In this document: positions 8,239-17,164 of the stretch, one piece after another
Numbering within the stretch: position 1 is the first letter of the stretch
Layout of the letters: every line of letters begins with the position of its first letter
NCBI GenBank assembly: GCA_016185395.1
Contig: JACPNR010000004.1
Location: 372,001 to 436,000 of the forward strand
DNA length: 64,000 nucleotides
Direction: 5' to 3'
DNA from: Candidatus Korobacter versatilis
GTDB taxonomy: Bacteria; Acidobacteriota; Terriglobia; Terriglobales; Acidobacteriaceae
Program-made: the position numbers and the translations under genes
Notes under the pieces: model-generated
The model's database searches: none
What the model was told of the DNA's origin: nothing
What the model saw: only the letters and a program-made list of their open reading frames with translations

Positions 8239-8775
8239 ATGTCCCTCGCCGCCAAGCTCGCCCCGATCACGCTGCCCGACGCCGACGGCAAGCCAGTGCG
8301 GCTCGGTTCGCTGTGGGCGGACCGGCCTGCCGTGGTCGTGTTCCTGCGGCACTACGGGTGAATCTTCTGCCGCGAGCACGTCGCGCAGTTGCGCGCGCAT
8401 CAGCAGGAGTTCAGCGCCAAGGGCGCCCGCATCGCCGCCATCGGGCTGGGCGGGGCGGACTATGCCCGGCTCTTCCGCGAGGAGACGGGCATCACGTTTC
8501 CGCTGCTGATCGACGAGCAGCGCGAGGCGTATCGCGCGGCCGAGCTGCGCAAGGCGAACATCCTGCATCTGTTCCGCGGCGACAACGCGAAGGGACGCGA
8601 GCGGGCGAAGGCCGCGGGACATCGTCAACATGCCTTGCATGCGCTGACGCAGGATCCGTTCCAACTGGGCGCCAGTTTCGTGTTTGGTCCGGGTGACGTG
8701 GACCGCTTCATGCACGCCAGCGAAACGTTCAGCGACAACGCGCCGGTCGACGACTTGTTGGCCGCCGTCCCTTGA
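8239..8775 (+). CDS. Peroxiredoxin-like (AhpC/TSA-type) protein, probable selenoprotein with UGA as Sec41
   Basis: Translation from ATG 8239 (AGGAG ten bases upstream) gives a thioredoxin-fold N-terminus ending VVVFLRHYG, then TGA (8359-8361). It continues in the same frame with IFCREHVAQLRAHQQEF and on to a stop at 8773-8775. Relatives of this PRXL2/AhpC-TSA_2 type carry Cys in FLRHFGCxFCREH at exactly the TGA position, so the motif here reads UIFC (UxxC). Homology on both sides of the TGA, unbroken frame, and a hairpin just after it argue for selenocysteine rather than a nonsense mutation. Full product: 178 residues including Sec41 and resolving Cys44. It likely reduces peroxides or thiols. 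An ordinary gene caller would split or truncate this gene. Confirmation needs selA, selB and selC in the genome. Confidence 0.8.
8367..8388 (+). promoter_or_regulatory. Candidate bacterial SECIS hairpin
   Basis: Immediately after the in-frame TGA, CTG-C-CGCGA pairs with TCGCG-CAG around the loop GCACG, with one bulged C. The loop starts about 14 nt after the TGA and opens with G. Bacterial SECIS elements are expected to have a G in the first two loop bases and a loop roughly 16-37 nt downstream, so distance is slightly short but close. Confidence 0.5.
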
Positions 8776-8820
8776 AATCGGCGTATACTTCGCGCCTCTG
8801 GCCCTCAAAGGAGGATTGCG

Positions 8821-9531
8821 ATGAACCGATTGGCGCGTATCTCCCTGCTGCTCGTCGCCGTGCTCGCGCTGATGGCGGCAAACCCGACCGGACCGGCGTG
8901 GCGGATGAAGGCCGATTACGTGGAGGCCTGCTCCTGCCACCTGTTCTGCCCGTGCTACTTCAACAAGCACGCGGAACATCCGACGTGCGAGTTCAACATG
9001 GCGGTGAAGGTGAAGGAAGGCTACTCAGGCAAAACGAACCTGGCGGGCGCGAAGTACTGGCTCACCGGCGACCTGGGCGACAAATGGGGTACGGATAAAA
9101 AGGGCGCGTGGGTCGTGGTGTCGTTCGACCCGTCGACGACGAAAGCGCAGCGCGACGCGCTGGCGCCGATGATCCTGAAGACCTACGGGCTGGAATGGTC
9201 CGAGTTGAAGGTGCAGGAGGCGCCGGTCGAGATCACGAACTTCGGCGGCGACGTGGTGGAAGCCAAGCTCGGCGGCGGCAAGATGGCCCACATGAAGCTG
9301 AAGCGTGAGCCCGGCATGGACGGCAAAGGCGTGGTGCTGAAGAACGTGAATTACTTCGGCGCGCAGAACAACAGCGGGTTCTGGATGTACAAATCCATGA
9401 ACCACAGCGCCGACGTGATGGGCCATCAGTTCGACTACGCCGGCCGCAACGCCTTCCTCATCTCCATCGATTCGTACGAAGGCACGGCGGCGCCGGCGGC
9501 GATGGGCGGGGCGGCGAAGAAGAGCAAGTAG
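8821..9531 (+). CDS. Secreted DUF1326-family protein
   Basis: A 236-residue protein with a signal peptide (residues 1-20, LLLVAVLALMAANP) after a perfect AGGAGG site. The mature part starts with the DUF1326 signature ACSCHLFCPCYF, a Cys-rich metal- or redox-like motif, and continues with a beta-rich body (GKYW-like LTGDLGDKWG, GAWVVVSFDPS) and an Ala/Lys tail. The biochemical role of the family is not established. It follows the putative selenoprotein by 45 bp on the same strand and ends at a strong terminator; TATACT at 8784-8789 may be its own -10 box. Confidence 0.85.
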   Translation: MNRLARISLLLVAVLALMAANPTGPAWRMKADYVEACSCHLFCPCYFNKHAEHPTCEFNMAVKVKEGYSGKTNLAGAKYWLTGDLGDKWGTDKKGAWVVVSFDPSTTKAQRDALAPMILKTYGLEWSELKVQEAPVEITNFGGDVVEAKLGGGKMAHMKLKREPGMDGKGVVLKNVNYFGAQNNSGFWMYKSMNHSADVMGHQFDYAGRNAFLISIDSYEGTAAPAAMGGAAKKSK

Positions 9532-9550
9532 TCCCCCGCGGTATTGGACA

Positions 9551-9574
9551 GGCGGCGCCCAGCGCCGCCTTTTT
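9551..9574 (+). terminator. Rho-independent terminator after the DUF1326 gene
   Basis: GGCGGCGC (9551-9558) pairs perfectly with GCGCCGCC (9562-9569) over a 3-nt loop, followed by TTTTT. Confidence 0.9.
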
Positions 9575-9598
9575 CATTTCGTTCTGCGGTCATGGGCA

Positions 9599-10804
9599 TC
9601 ACCGCTTCCCTTCCGCTTCGTCTTCCACTTCGTTCTGGCGGAACTCACCGAGGGTGCTGTAGATGCCTTGGTCTGGCAGGCCGAGGAAGCGAAGCACTTG
9701 CTTCACGATCCGGCCGCTGGCTTTCCCATCGCCATAAGGATTCGGCGGAGGCTTGCGGCTTGCGCGCGCGGAACTGCCGAGCGCTTGCACCGCGTGCTCG
9801 ACGATCGAACGCCGTCCGGTGCCAGCCAGCTGGATCGTGCCGATGCGGAGCCCCTCGGGACGCTCCGTGTGGTTGCGCAGCACCAGCACGCGCACGCCGA
9901 GGGTGGGGGCTTCCTCCTGAATGCCGCCCGAGTCGGTCAGGATGAGTTCCGCCCGCGACATGGCGTGCACGAACGACAAGTAATCGAGCGGCTCGGTGAG
10001 CACGATGTTGGCGGTGGAGCCGAGGATCTCCTGCGCGGGCTGGCGGACGTTGGGATTCAAGTGGACGGGAAAGAAGATCAGCGCGTCGGGAACGGCGGCA
10101 GCCAGGTCGCGCAAGGCGTGAAATATCTCCCGCAGTCCTTCCCCGAAACTCTCGCGGCGATGGATAGTGACGAGGACGAGGCGCTTCCCCTCGAGGGAGG
10201 GCAGCTTGTCCCTGTGGCCGGGGCCGACTTCCAGGGCCGCCAAGAGCATGTCTACCGCGGTGTTGCCGGTGACGAAGACATTGGCGGCAGGAACGCCCTC
10301 GCGCAACAAATTCTGGCGGCTCTCGCTGGTCGGGGCGAAATGCAGGTCAGCCACCACTGAGATCAGCCGGCGGTCGAGCTCCTCGGGAAAGGGAGAGTAC
10401 TTGTCGTAGGTGCGAAGCCCGGCTTCCACGTGACCGACGGGGAGCTTGGCGTAATAAGCGGCAAGCGCGCCCATGAACGCGGTGGTGGTGTCGCCCTGGA
10501 CGAGTATCAGGTCCGGCCGGAACTGTGCGAGAACACCCTCGAAGGCAAGGAGCGCGCTGCTGCTCAGCGCGTAAAGGCTCTGGCCGGGCTGCATCAGCGA
10601 CATGTCGTGGTCCACGCTGAGATCGAAAGGCCGCAGCACCTGGTCGAGCATCTCGCGGTGCTGGCCGGTGGAGATGACCAGCGTACGAAGGTGGTCCCGG
10701 TGGCGGCGCAACTCCCGCAGGACGGGAACGAGCTTGAGCGCTTCCGGCCGCGTGCCGAGCACGAGGGCTGCCACCTTCTTCGGTCCGCCCGCTGGAGTGC
10801 TCAC
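9599..10804 (-). CDS. wecB: UDP-N-acetylglucosamine 2-epimerase (non-hydrolysing)
   Basis: A 401-residue enzyme that interconverts UDP-GlcNAc and UDP-ManNAc for surface polysaccharide synthesis. Family landmarks are LVLGTRPEALKLVPV near the N-terminus, STGQHREMLDQVL, the VQGDTTTAFMGALAAYY block, GHVEAGLRTYDKYSPFPEE, TIHRRESFGEGL and LTDSGGIQEEAP. It starts with GTG in a 4-bp GTGA overlap with the stop of the preceding glycosyltransferase, so the two are translationally coupled. It is the last gene of the long surface-glycan operon. It is distinct from the hydrolysing epimerase NeuC at 19672-20850. Confidence 0.95.
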   Translation of the reverse strand: MSTPAGGPKKVAALVLGTRPEALKLVPVLRELRRHRDHLRTLVISTGQHREMLDQVLRPFDLSVDHDMSLMQPGQSLYALSSSALLAFEGVLAQFRPDLILVQGDTTTAFMGALAAYYAKLPVGHVEAGLRTYDKYSPFPEELDRRLISVVADLHFAPTSESRQNLLREGVPAANVFVTGNTAVDMLLAALEVGPGHRDKLPSLEGKRLVLVTIHRRESFGEGLREIFHALRDLAAAVPDALIFFPVHLNPNVRQPAQEILGSTANIVLTEPLDYLSFVHAMSRAELILTDSGGIQEEAPTLGVRVLVLRNHTERPEGLRIGTIQLAGTGRRSIVEHAVQALGSSARASRKPPPNPYGDGKASGRIVKQVLRFLGLPDQGIYSTLGEFRQNEVEDEAEGKR

Positions 10805-11730
10805 GCGGCAGTCCTCCGCCGTACCAGTTCGGCCAGCAAGAGAAGAGTGTTCTGGAGGCGGGTGCGCTGCGCGCGCAGAGCGATGACGATGCGGTTCCGG
10901 AGCCAGCCAGCGGAGGTCTTCAGGACGTCGCGCCGGTGGGCGAGGTCGCCCGAAAAAGGCTCATCGTGGTCATGCGCGAATTGCACGATCGCGTCCATCG
11001 CTGCGTAGTCACGATACAGTGCGGCGGTGGAGAGGCGATCGTAAAACAACTCGCGCAGGTCCAGCTGCTCCACGCCGCGCGCCACCAGGTCGTAGTGCAG
11101 GCGGAGCGAGACGAACTGCCGGTCCGCGGTATGCCGGGCACTCAGGCTGTTCTTGTGGATCCGGTACTTGTAGTACGGGCGCGAGATACGCGCGATGGGC
11201 CCGCCGTAGTGCCGCAGCCGGAGAAAGAAATCCACATCCTCGACGAGGGGAAATTCGGTGCGGTAGGGCCCGGCCAGGGCGGCAGCCTCAGCGCGGTAGA
11301 GAAAACAGCCCCAGCCCTTCCGTTCGTAGGCGAACGTTCGCCCCGCGTCGTCGATGAGCAGGCAATCGGTACACACCATGGCAGAGCCGGGATGCGCCTG
11401 CATGTAGTCCCACATCACGGCGAGGGCGTTCGGCAGGTAGATGTTGTCGTCCGACGTCCAGCTCAAAAGGCGCGCGCGGGCCTGTGCGAAGCCGGCATTG
11501 AGCGCGGCGGGCAGCCCCTGGTTGGACTGTTTGAGCACGCGCAGCCGCGGGTCGGTGTACGCGCTGAGGATGGCTTCGGTATCGTCCGTGCTGCCGTCCA
11601 CGACCACGATCAGTTCCAAGTCTTCGAAGGTCTGATTCAAGCATGAGTCCACCGACTCACGGAGATGCGCCGCCCCGTTATGTGTCGGCAGAACGATGGA
11701 GACCGAGGGCGATCTTGCTTCCGCCGCCAT
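10801..11730 (-). CDS. Family 2 glycosyltransferase
   Basis: A 309-residue GT-A fold enzyme. The N-terminal nucleotide-sugar domain shows SIVLPTHNGAAHL, VVDGSTDDTEAIL and the DxD-like metal motif SDD near residue 95. GVFLYRAEAAAL-like and EDVDFFLRLRHYG segments mark the acceptor side. The C-terminal third is helical and basic. It probably adds one sugar to a lipid-linked glycan at the inner membrane; donor and acceptor are unknown. It overlaps wecB by 4 bp and abuts the flippase gene directly. Confidence 0.9.
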   Translation of the reverse strand: MAAEARSPSVSIVLPTHNGAAHLRESVDSCLNQTFEDLELIVVVDGSTDDTEAILSAYTDPRLRVLKQSNQGLPAALNAGFAQARARLLSWTSDDNIYLPNALAVMWDYMQAHPGSAMVCTDCLLIDDAGRTFAYERKGWGCFLYRAEAAALAGPYRTEFPLVEDVDFFLRLRHYGGPIARISRPYYKYRIHKNSLSARHTADRQFVSLRLHYDLVARGVEQLDLRELFYDRLSTAALYRDYAAMDAIVQFAHDHDEPFSGDLAHRRDVLKTSAGWLRNRIVIALRAQRTRLQNTLLLLAELVRRRTAA

Positions 11731-13095
11731 CTAGGCGCCTGTCCTTGCACGCGGGTGGATGCGCCAGAACACGTACGCACTGGTAAAAACATGGATGCCG
11801 TACGCGATCAGCGTCGCGAGCGCGTAGCCGTAGGCACCGCTCTGGCGAAAGAGCCACAGAAAGCTGACCAGGGCCACGGCCCAGACCAGATTCAGCGCGA
11901 AGCCCCACCACATGTTCCCCGAGCTGGCGATGGCCTGACCCACGCACCACACCGCCGCCGAGATCACCGCGGCGAGCACCAGCAGGACGAGCGCCGGCAC
12001 GCCGCTGACGAAGCTGCTGCCGTAGCTCGCCATGATCGGCCGCGAAAGCAAGATGACGGCGCCGGCCGCGACCAGCGCGACCAGAGTGTTTGCCAGGATG
12101 CCCGTCGTCAGGACCTTCATGTACTTCGCTGGTTCGGTGCCGAACAGGCTCGAGAGCACCGGCAGGAACGGCGCGCTGAGCGTGAGGGGAAGGAACAGGA
12201 CCAGGCTGTGCCATTGGTTGGCGGCGTTGAAGAGGCCGAGTTGGGCGTATCCCCCGGGCTGGTTCACCAGGATGGTGGAGCATACCCAGGCGACCGGTCC
12301 GGTCATCGCGACGGCGAGCAGAGCCGGCGCGCTGAAGCGCGGTAACACGCGCCACTCCGCGGTACAACCGCGGTAGATGACTGGTAACTTGCTGTGGCGC
12401 AGCTCGTGGCTGAGGCAGATCCAGTAACCGATGCCCTGCAGGGCCACTCCGACGACCAGGCCGACGATGGCGCCGGGCAGGCCGTGCGTGCGCAGCCCCA
12501 GGACGACGGCGCCGAAGCCGAGCAGTCCGGCGATGCCGTCCACGAACGCCACCGCCTTGAAGCGTTCGAAGCCATAGAGTGCGCCCAGCACCGTTCCGTT
12601 CACCACGCCGAAGAACAGCAGCCCGCAACCGAGCTGCAATGGCCAGCCGATGCCGGGCGCGGCGAGCGTCGTGCGCGCCAGCCACGGGGCGGTCGCGACC
12701 AGGACCAGCGTCATCGCTGCGCCGCTGATCACCGCCACCAGCCGGGAGAGTCCGAGGATGCGCCCCAACCGCAGCGGGTCGGAGGCGCGAAGTTCGGCCA
12801 CGTACTTGGTGGCCGTCACGCTCATGCCCAGCCCGGCGAACAGCCCGAACATGCCGACGGTGCTCTGCACCAGGCCGAATTCGCCGAAGACCTCGCGCCC
12901 CATCGCGCGCGCAACGACAATCGAGATGAGCAGCGCGAAGCCGCGTTTGAATCCGGCGTCGAGCACCGACCAGAACGCGCCCCCGACCAGGCGACGGCGG
13001 AGGGGCGAATCGACGGCACCCAGCGCTTCCGACCAGCGGACAAGCAAGGGCCGCGCAGCGGAGAGTTGCGGTTCGAGCTCCGAGAGCTCAGGCAT
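11731..13095 (-). CDS. Wzx-type oligosaccharide flippase
   Basis: A 454-residue polytopic membrane protein, about 12-14 hydrophobic segments, of the polysaccharide-export MATE-like superfamily. The N-terminus has the family pattern GGAFWSVLDAGFKRGFALLISIVVARAMGREVFGEFGLVQSTVGMFG. It would move undecaprenyl-linked repeat units across the inner membrane for the polymerase or ligase encoded at 22757-24076. It overlaps the dehydratase gene upstream by 8 bp, so it is part of the same operon. Confidence 0.9.
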   Translation of the reverse strand: MPELSELEPQLSAARPLLVRWSEALGAVDSPLRRRLVGGAFWSVLDAGFKRGFALLISIVVARAMGREVFGEFGLVQSTVGMFGLFAGLGMSVTATKYVAELRASDPLRLGRILGLSRLVAVISGAAMTLVLVATAPWLARTTLAAPGIGWPLQLGCGLLFFGVVNGTVLGALYGFERFKAVAFVDGIAGLLGFGAVVLGLRTHGLPGAIVGLVVGVALQGIGYWICLSHELRHSKLPVIYRGCTAEWRVLPRFSAPALLAVAMTGPVAWVCSTILVNQPGGYAQLGLFNAANQWHSLVLFLPLTLSAPFLPVLSSLFGTEPAKYMKVLTTGILANTLVALVAAGAVILLSRPIMASYGSSFVSGVPALVLLVLAAVISAAVWCVGQAIASSGNMWWGFALNLVWAVALVSFLWLFRQSGAYGYALATLIAYGIHVFTSAYVFWRIHPRARTGA

Positions 13096-14080
13096 AGAAG
13101 AAGTCGGCGCGATAGGAATCGCGCACCTCGTGCATCCATTCGGCGGTGCGGCGCAGGCCTTCTTCGAGCGGCGTGGCCGGTTGCCATCCGAGCAACTGGC
13201 GGGCGAGCGAGGGATCGGACTCGAGCGCCATGACCTCGCTCGCCTCGGGGCGCATGCGGCGTTCTTCCTGGACGGCGCGCGCCTTCTTGCCGGTCACGCG
13301 GCAGGCGGCCTCGAAGAGTTCGCCGATGGTGACGCTCCTTCCGGTGCCGAGCTGGATGACCTTGCCTTCGATGCCGGCAATCTCGCCGGCGGCGAGAAAG
13401 CCGGCGACCACATCGGCGACGAAGGTGAGGTCGCGGCGGGTGTCGAGACGGCCGAGCTGGACGGTGTCGCCACCGTCGAGCAGTTGCGAGAGGATGGTGG
13501 CGGTGACGGCGCGAGTGGATTGCCGCGGGCCGTAGGTGTTGAAAGGGCGCACGACCGTGACGGGCACGCCGAAGCTGAGGTGATAGGACAACGCGAGCTG
13601 GTCGGCAGCGACCTTGGTGGCAGCGTAGGGCGATTGCGCTTTCAGCGGATGCGTCTCGCGAATGGGAAGCGAGTCCGGCGTGCCGTAGACTTCGCTGGTG
13701 GAGGTATGGACGAGGCGCGCGACACGGGCGCGGCGGCAGGCTTCGAGCACGTTCAGCGTGCCGTCCACGTTCGTCTGCACGAAGGACTGCGGCGCGATGT
13801 AGGAATACGGGATGGCGATGAGCGCGGCGAGGTGGAAAACGACTTCGACGTCGCGACATGAGTCTTCGACGAAACGGGCGTCGCGTACGTCGCCGAGTCG
13901 CACGTCGAGCTGCGCGCGCACGCCGGCGGGGCTGTGCTCGAGCCAGCCGAGTTTGCCTTGCGAGTTGTAGAGGCAGAAGGCGCGGACGTGGGCGCCGGCG
14001 CAAGCCAAGGCTTCGGCCAAGTGGCTGCCGATGAAGCCATCGGCGCCGGTCACGAGGACGCGCCTTCCCTTCCAGCTCAT
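13088..14080 (-). CDS. NAD-dependent sugar-nucleotide 4,6-dehydratase/epimerase (LegB-like)
   Basis: A 330-residue extended short-chain dehydrogenase. Visible are the Rossmann motif VTGADGFIGSHL, the active-site TSTSEVYGT plus YAATKVAADQL (Tyr/Lys), and VRPFNTYGPRQSTRAV. The YSYIAPQSFVQTNVDGTLNV stretch resembles LegB-type dehydratases, which form the 4-keto-6-deoxy sugar in legionaminic acid synthesis. Its neighbours (PtmE-like nucleotidyltransferase, neuABCD) support that role. It could instead be a generic GDP- or UDP-sugar epimerase; the substrate cannot be read from sequence. ATGA overlap with the gene upstream. Confidence 0.85.
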   Translation of the reverse strand: MSWKGRRVLVTGADGFIGSHLAEALACAGAHVRAFCLYNSQGKLGWLEHSPAGVRAQLDVRLGDVRDARFVEDSCRDVEVVFHLAALIAIPYSYIAPQSFVQTNVDGTLNVLEACRRARVARLVHTSTSEVYGTPDSLPIRETHPLKAQSPYAATKVAADQLALSYHLSFGVPVTVVRPFNTYGPRQSTRAVTATILSQLLDGGDTVQLGRLDTRRDLTFVADVVAGFLAAGEIAGIEGKVIQLGTGRSVTIGELFEAACRVTGKKARAVQEERRMRPEASEVMALESDPSLARQLLGWQPATPLEEGLRRTAEWMHEVRDSYRADFFYA

Positions 14081-15135
14081 CGCGACGTCTCCTGGGCAGC
14101 CGACGCGCGGGCACGCGCCTCTTCGTAGTCTTCCGGACGGCCGATATCCACCCAGTACTCGTGGATGGGGAAGGCGGCCACGCGGCGCTGGGCGGCGACG
14201 AGCGCGGCGATCAATTCGGTCATGTCGAAGCGGCGGCCCTGCGGGACGAGCGCGCAGGCCTGCGGTTCGACGAGGTAGACGCCGGCGTTGACGAACATGC
14301 GCTGCGTGGGCTTCTCGGCAATGCCGACGACGAGTGCGTCTTCGGTGTGCACCACGCCGTAAGGCACGTTGAATTCGTAATGGCGCACGCCGACGGTCAT
14401 CTCGGCGCGCTGCTCGCGGTGGAAATCGAACATCGCGCGGTAGTCGAGGTCGGTGACGATGTCGCCGTTGACGACCAGCAGCGGTTCCTTCTGCGCATGG
14501 AGCTTGCCGAGCGCGCCGGCGGTGCCGAGCGGGACCTCTTCGTCGACGTATTGGATGTCCATGCCGAAGGCGCTGCCATCGCCGAAGTGGCGGCTGAGGG
14601 CGTCCGCGCGATAGTGCGTGGCCATCACGACCTGGCGGATGCCGGCGGTGCGGAGCTTCTCCACCATGTGCTGCACGACGGGTTTTTCTCCCAGCGGCAG
14701 CATGGGCTTGGGCGTGCTTTCCGTCAGCGGCAGGAGGCGAGTTCCCATGCCGCCGGCCATCACCACGGCGGTGACCTTGGGAACTTCGGGGACTTCGACC
14801 AGGTCGTCGAGCAACTGCAGTTCAGCGACCTTACCCTGCGCGTCGAGCAGCGGGACCTGGCGGATGGAGTTCCGGCGCATCAATCGCACCAGTTCGGCTG
14901 CTTTGGTACCGACGGGCGCCGTGGTCGGGGGCCGGTTGCGCAGGCCCTTGAGCGTGGAGACGGGCTGATCGAGGCTGGCGCCTGCCAAGACGGCACGGCG
15001 CAGGTCGCCGTCGGTGATGGTATCGAGCAGGCGGCCGGCATCGTCCACGATCAGCACTGCGCCCTTGCGATTGCGATTGATGGCCACCATCGCGTCTCGC
15101 ACGGAGGTTTGCTCGCTGATGCAAGTGTCTTTCAT
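14077..15135 (-). CDS. CBS-domain sugar-phosphate nucleotidyltransferase (PtmE-like)
   Basis: A 352-residue two-part protein. Residues 1-120 form a CBS pair (SVRDAMVAINRNRKGAVLIVDDAGRLLDTITDGDLRRAVL; SIRQVPLLDAQGKVAEL). The rest is a nucleotidyltransferase with VVMAGGMGTRLLPLTESTPKPMLPLGEKPV and the metal/base motif VVNGDIVTDLDY. The same architecture occurs in PtmE, the glucosamine-1-phosphate guanylyltransferase that starts GDP-linked legionaminic acid synthesis in Campylobacter. Neighbouring LegB-like and neuABCD genes fit. Whether it uses GTP, UTP or CTP cannot be decided here. Confidence 0.85.
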   Translation of the reverse strand: MKDTCISEQTSVRDAMVAINRNRKGAVLIVDDAGRLLDTITDGDLRRAVLAGASLDQPVSTLKGLRNRPPTTAPVGTKAAELVRLMRRNSIRQVPLLDAQGKVAELQLLDDLVEVPEVPKVTAVVMAGGMGTRLLPLTESTPKPMLPLGEKPVVQHMVEKLRTAGIRQVVMATHYRADALSRHFGDGSAFGMDIQYVDEEVPLGTAGALGKLHAQKEPLLVVNGDIVTDLDYRAMFDFHREQRAEMTVGVRHYEFNVPYGVVHTEDALVVGIAEKPTQRMFVNAGVYLVEPQACALVPQGRRFDMTELIAALVAAQRRVAAFPIHEYWVDIGRPEDYEEARARASAAQETSR

Positions 15136-15199
15136 CTAAGGAACCACATCTGGAGAACCGCTGGATCGGGCGTGAAGGGCGGCCCCATTATGACATGAC

Positions 15200-16306
15200 T
15201 CAGGAACCGGGCTTCCTACGCACGATCGAGCGCACCAGTCCGTGCAGCCTGGGGAACCTGCGGAGCCCGCGCGCGGCCCCGCCGCGCGCCGACAGGTAGG
15301 CGTAGCGGGCCGCCGATGTGGTCAAGATGTACCCGCGGATGTGTTCCACGCCGTTGGCGAAGCGCGTCTTGTAATCCTCGTCTCCCATCCCGAGGTCAAC
15401 GATCTCCGCCTGGTCGTCCGCCAGGGCGGCCTCGATGACCATGCGCAGCAAGAGCAATCCGGGACTGAAGCGCGTGTGGGAGGCGGCGAAAGTGGGCATG
15501 TACCACAGCCAACGCTTGCCGGTCACGAAGACGATCGCCCATGCCAGCGGCGTTTCGTCCAGACGCAACCGAAACATCCGCGCTTCACCGGTGGCAGCGA
15601 GCGCTTCCAGAGCGCTGGTCAGGAACTGTTGTTTATCCGGATCGCTGTATGGGCCTTGGCGTCCACTTGCCTCGAAGCGCTCGGTATGGGCGCGGACGAA
15701 TCCCGGTAGGGCGGCGCGCAACGCACCAGCGTCACGCCAGCAATCCAGCTCCACCGATCCGAGCTTGCGCAAGGCAGAGAGCTTCTCCTTGAGGCGGCGC
15801 TTTCGCGTCAACTCCTTGTGCAGCGCACTTCGCGCTTCGCCCGTTCCCAGCCGAACGACAGGACAATCACCCACCACCAGCCCGACCACGCGGAAGCCGG
15901 CGGTCTTCGCTGCTTCATGCACCGCCGGGACGGTGGGCGAGTGCTCGGGGACGTTGGTGAGGACTACCTCGTCAATCCCCTGCCGTCGGAGCTCGCGCAG
16001 GAAGGCGTTGAGGACTAACGGCTGACTGCCCGGTGCAGCGAGGACGTCACAATAATCCGCGGTCCCATGCGCGAGCCAGCCGACGCTCCTTTTCGAGAGC
16101 TGCGCAAAGGCGCCGATGCCGACGACCTGGCCGCCTTCCTTTGCCACGAGAACCATGGGCTGCACCAGAAGGTGGCCGGCCACCGCGCGCGCCCACTGGT
16201 GGGTGTAGAAGACGGGGGACTCCGACATGGTGGCCAGCAATGCGTCCCACGCGCGCTGCACCGCAGGCTCATCCGGGACCGCGTTGTAGGTGGTGATCTC
16301 GGGCAT
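15200..16306 (-). CDS. FemAB/CelD-type acetyltransferase
   Basis: A 368-residue protein of the GNAT superfamily, Acetyltransf_6 type. The signature run FRLRLDETPLAWAIVFVTGKRWLWYMPTF and the region SPGLLLLRMVIEAALADDQAEIVDLGMGDEDYKTRFA match the CelD/BcsL-like acetyltransferases that modify extracellular polysaccharides. It lies in the surface-glycan operon, 7 bp after the methyltransferase start-side neighbour, and probably acylates a sugar in the glycan. The start ATG at 16306 has no strong ribosome site. Confidence 0.8.
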   Translation of the reverse strand: MPEITTYNAVPDEPAVQRAWDALLATMSESPVFYTHQWARAVAGHLLVQPMVLVAKEGGQVVGIGAFAQLSKRSVGWLAHGTADYCDVLAAPGSQPLVLNAFLRELRRQGIDEVVLTNVPEHSPTVPAVHEAAKTAGFRVVGLVVGDCPVVRLGTGEARSALHKELTRKRRLKEKLSALRKLGSVELDCWRDAGALRAALPGFVRAHTERFEASGRQGPYSDPDKQQFLTSALEALAATGEARMFRLRLDETPLAWAIVFVTGKRWLWYMPTFAASHTRFSPGLLLLRMVIEAALADDQAEIVDLGMGDEDYKTRFANGVEHIRGYILTTSAARYAYLSARGGAARGLRRFPRLHGLVRSIVRRKPGS

Positions 16307-16312
16307 CTGTCG

Positions 16313-17164
16313 TCAGGTTTTTTGCAGCGCGAAATAAAACCAGTCGGTGCCCAGAGTAGTGGGCTTGCGGGGATAGCTGCCGCCGATGCGGCATAGCGTC
16401 CGGAACCCCGCGGCAGCGAATTCCTTCTCGGCTATCTGCGGCGTGGCGGCATAGAGAGTCTGCTCCGGCTGGAGCGGGTCGGGCAGGAAGCCCACGCCAC
16501 GCCAGAACCCACGCCGAAGAAGGCGGTGGCGCCAGCGCCGGAGATTGACGACCGCCCAGGCGGCGGGTACCGCCACGACATTTATCCCCGCTGCCATCCA
16601 CTGCGCGCGCAGCCGCGAAGCGAGCGCCTTCGACTTCCGGCGAACGATGCTGCGATCGAGCGTAGTGAAGAGACAGCGCGGATTGTGGGTTGAGACGATG
16701 AAGACCCCGCCTTCGCGCAGGACACGCGCGCACTCCGCGATGCATCTCTGCCGCAGAGCCTCGGTAGGCAGACAATCCAGACCGTTGAATGAGAATACGA
16801 CCGCGTCGAAGGAGCCATCGCGGAACTGCGAAAGGTCGGAGGCATCCAGCGCATGGAAGTCCAAGTGGGGGAACTGGGAACGGCAAGCCTCGACCATGCG
16901 CGGTTCGAGGTCTACGCCTACGTAGATAGCGGCACTCTCCGCCAGGACCTTCGTCGTACGTCCGCCGCCGACGCCGAGATCCAGCACCCGGCTGCGCGGC
17001 GGGACATAGGTGGCAAACAGATGCTGCTCCGCCGGGGTCAAGGTGTCATAGCTGGAATAGAACTCAACCGTACTCGGGTCAGAATAAAAGCGGCGCACCC
17101 CTTCCCCGCGCAGTCGTTCGTCACGGCCCAGAGCGGCATCGTTTGCGCGGTCCGCTTCGCTCAT
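16313..17164 (-). CDS. Class I SAM-dependent methyltransferase
   Basis: About 283 residues. Motif I is VLDLGVGGGRTTKVL, followed by YVGVDLEPRMVEACR, DASDLSQFRDGSFDAVVFSFNGLDCL and an EGGVFIVSTHN beta strand. The start ATG at 17164 was chosen because GGGAGGG lies just upstream and because it makes a 4-bp ATGA overlap with the gene before it. A longer in-frame start exists but lacks support. In this operon it likely methylates a sugar hydroxyl of the surface glycan; the substrate is unknown. Confidence 0.85.
   Translation of the reverse strand: MSEADRANDAALGRDERLRGEGVRRFYSDPSTVEFYSSYDTLTPAEQHLFATYVPPRSRVLDLGVGGGRTTKVLAESAAIYVGVDLEPRMVEACRSQFPHLDFHALDASDLSQFRDGSFDAVVFSFNGLDCLPTEALRQRCIAECARVLREGGVFIVSTHNPRCLFTTLDRSIVRRKSKALASRLRAQWMAAGINVVAVPAAWAVVNLRRWRHRLLRRGFWRGVGFLPDPLQPEQTLYAATPQIAEKEFAAAGFRTLCRIGGSYPRKPTTLGTDWFYFALQKT

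Noticed and set aside
8239-8361. Peroxiredoxin gene broken by a nonsense mutation (pseudogene)
   Set aside because: The downstream frame stays open and conserved with the matching motif half, and a hairpin follows the TGA; Sec is the simpler explanation, pending machinery.
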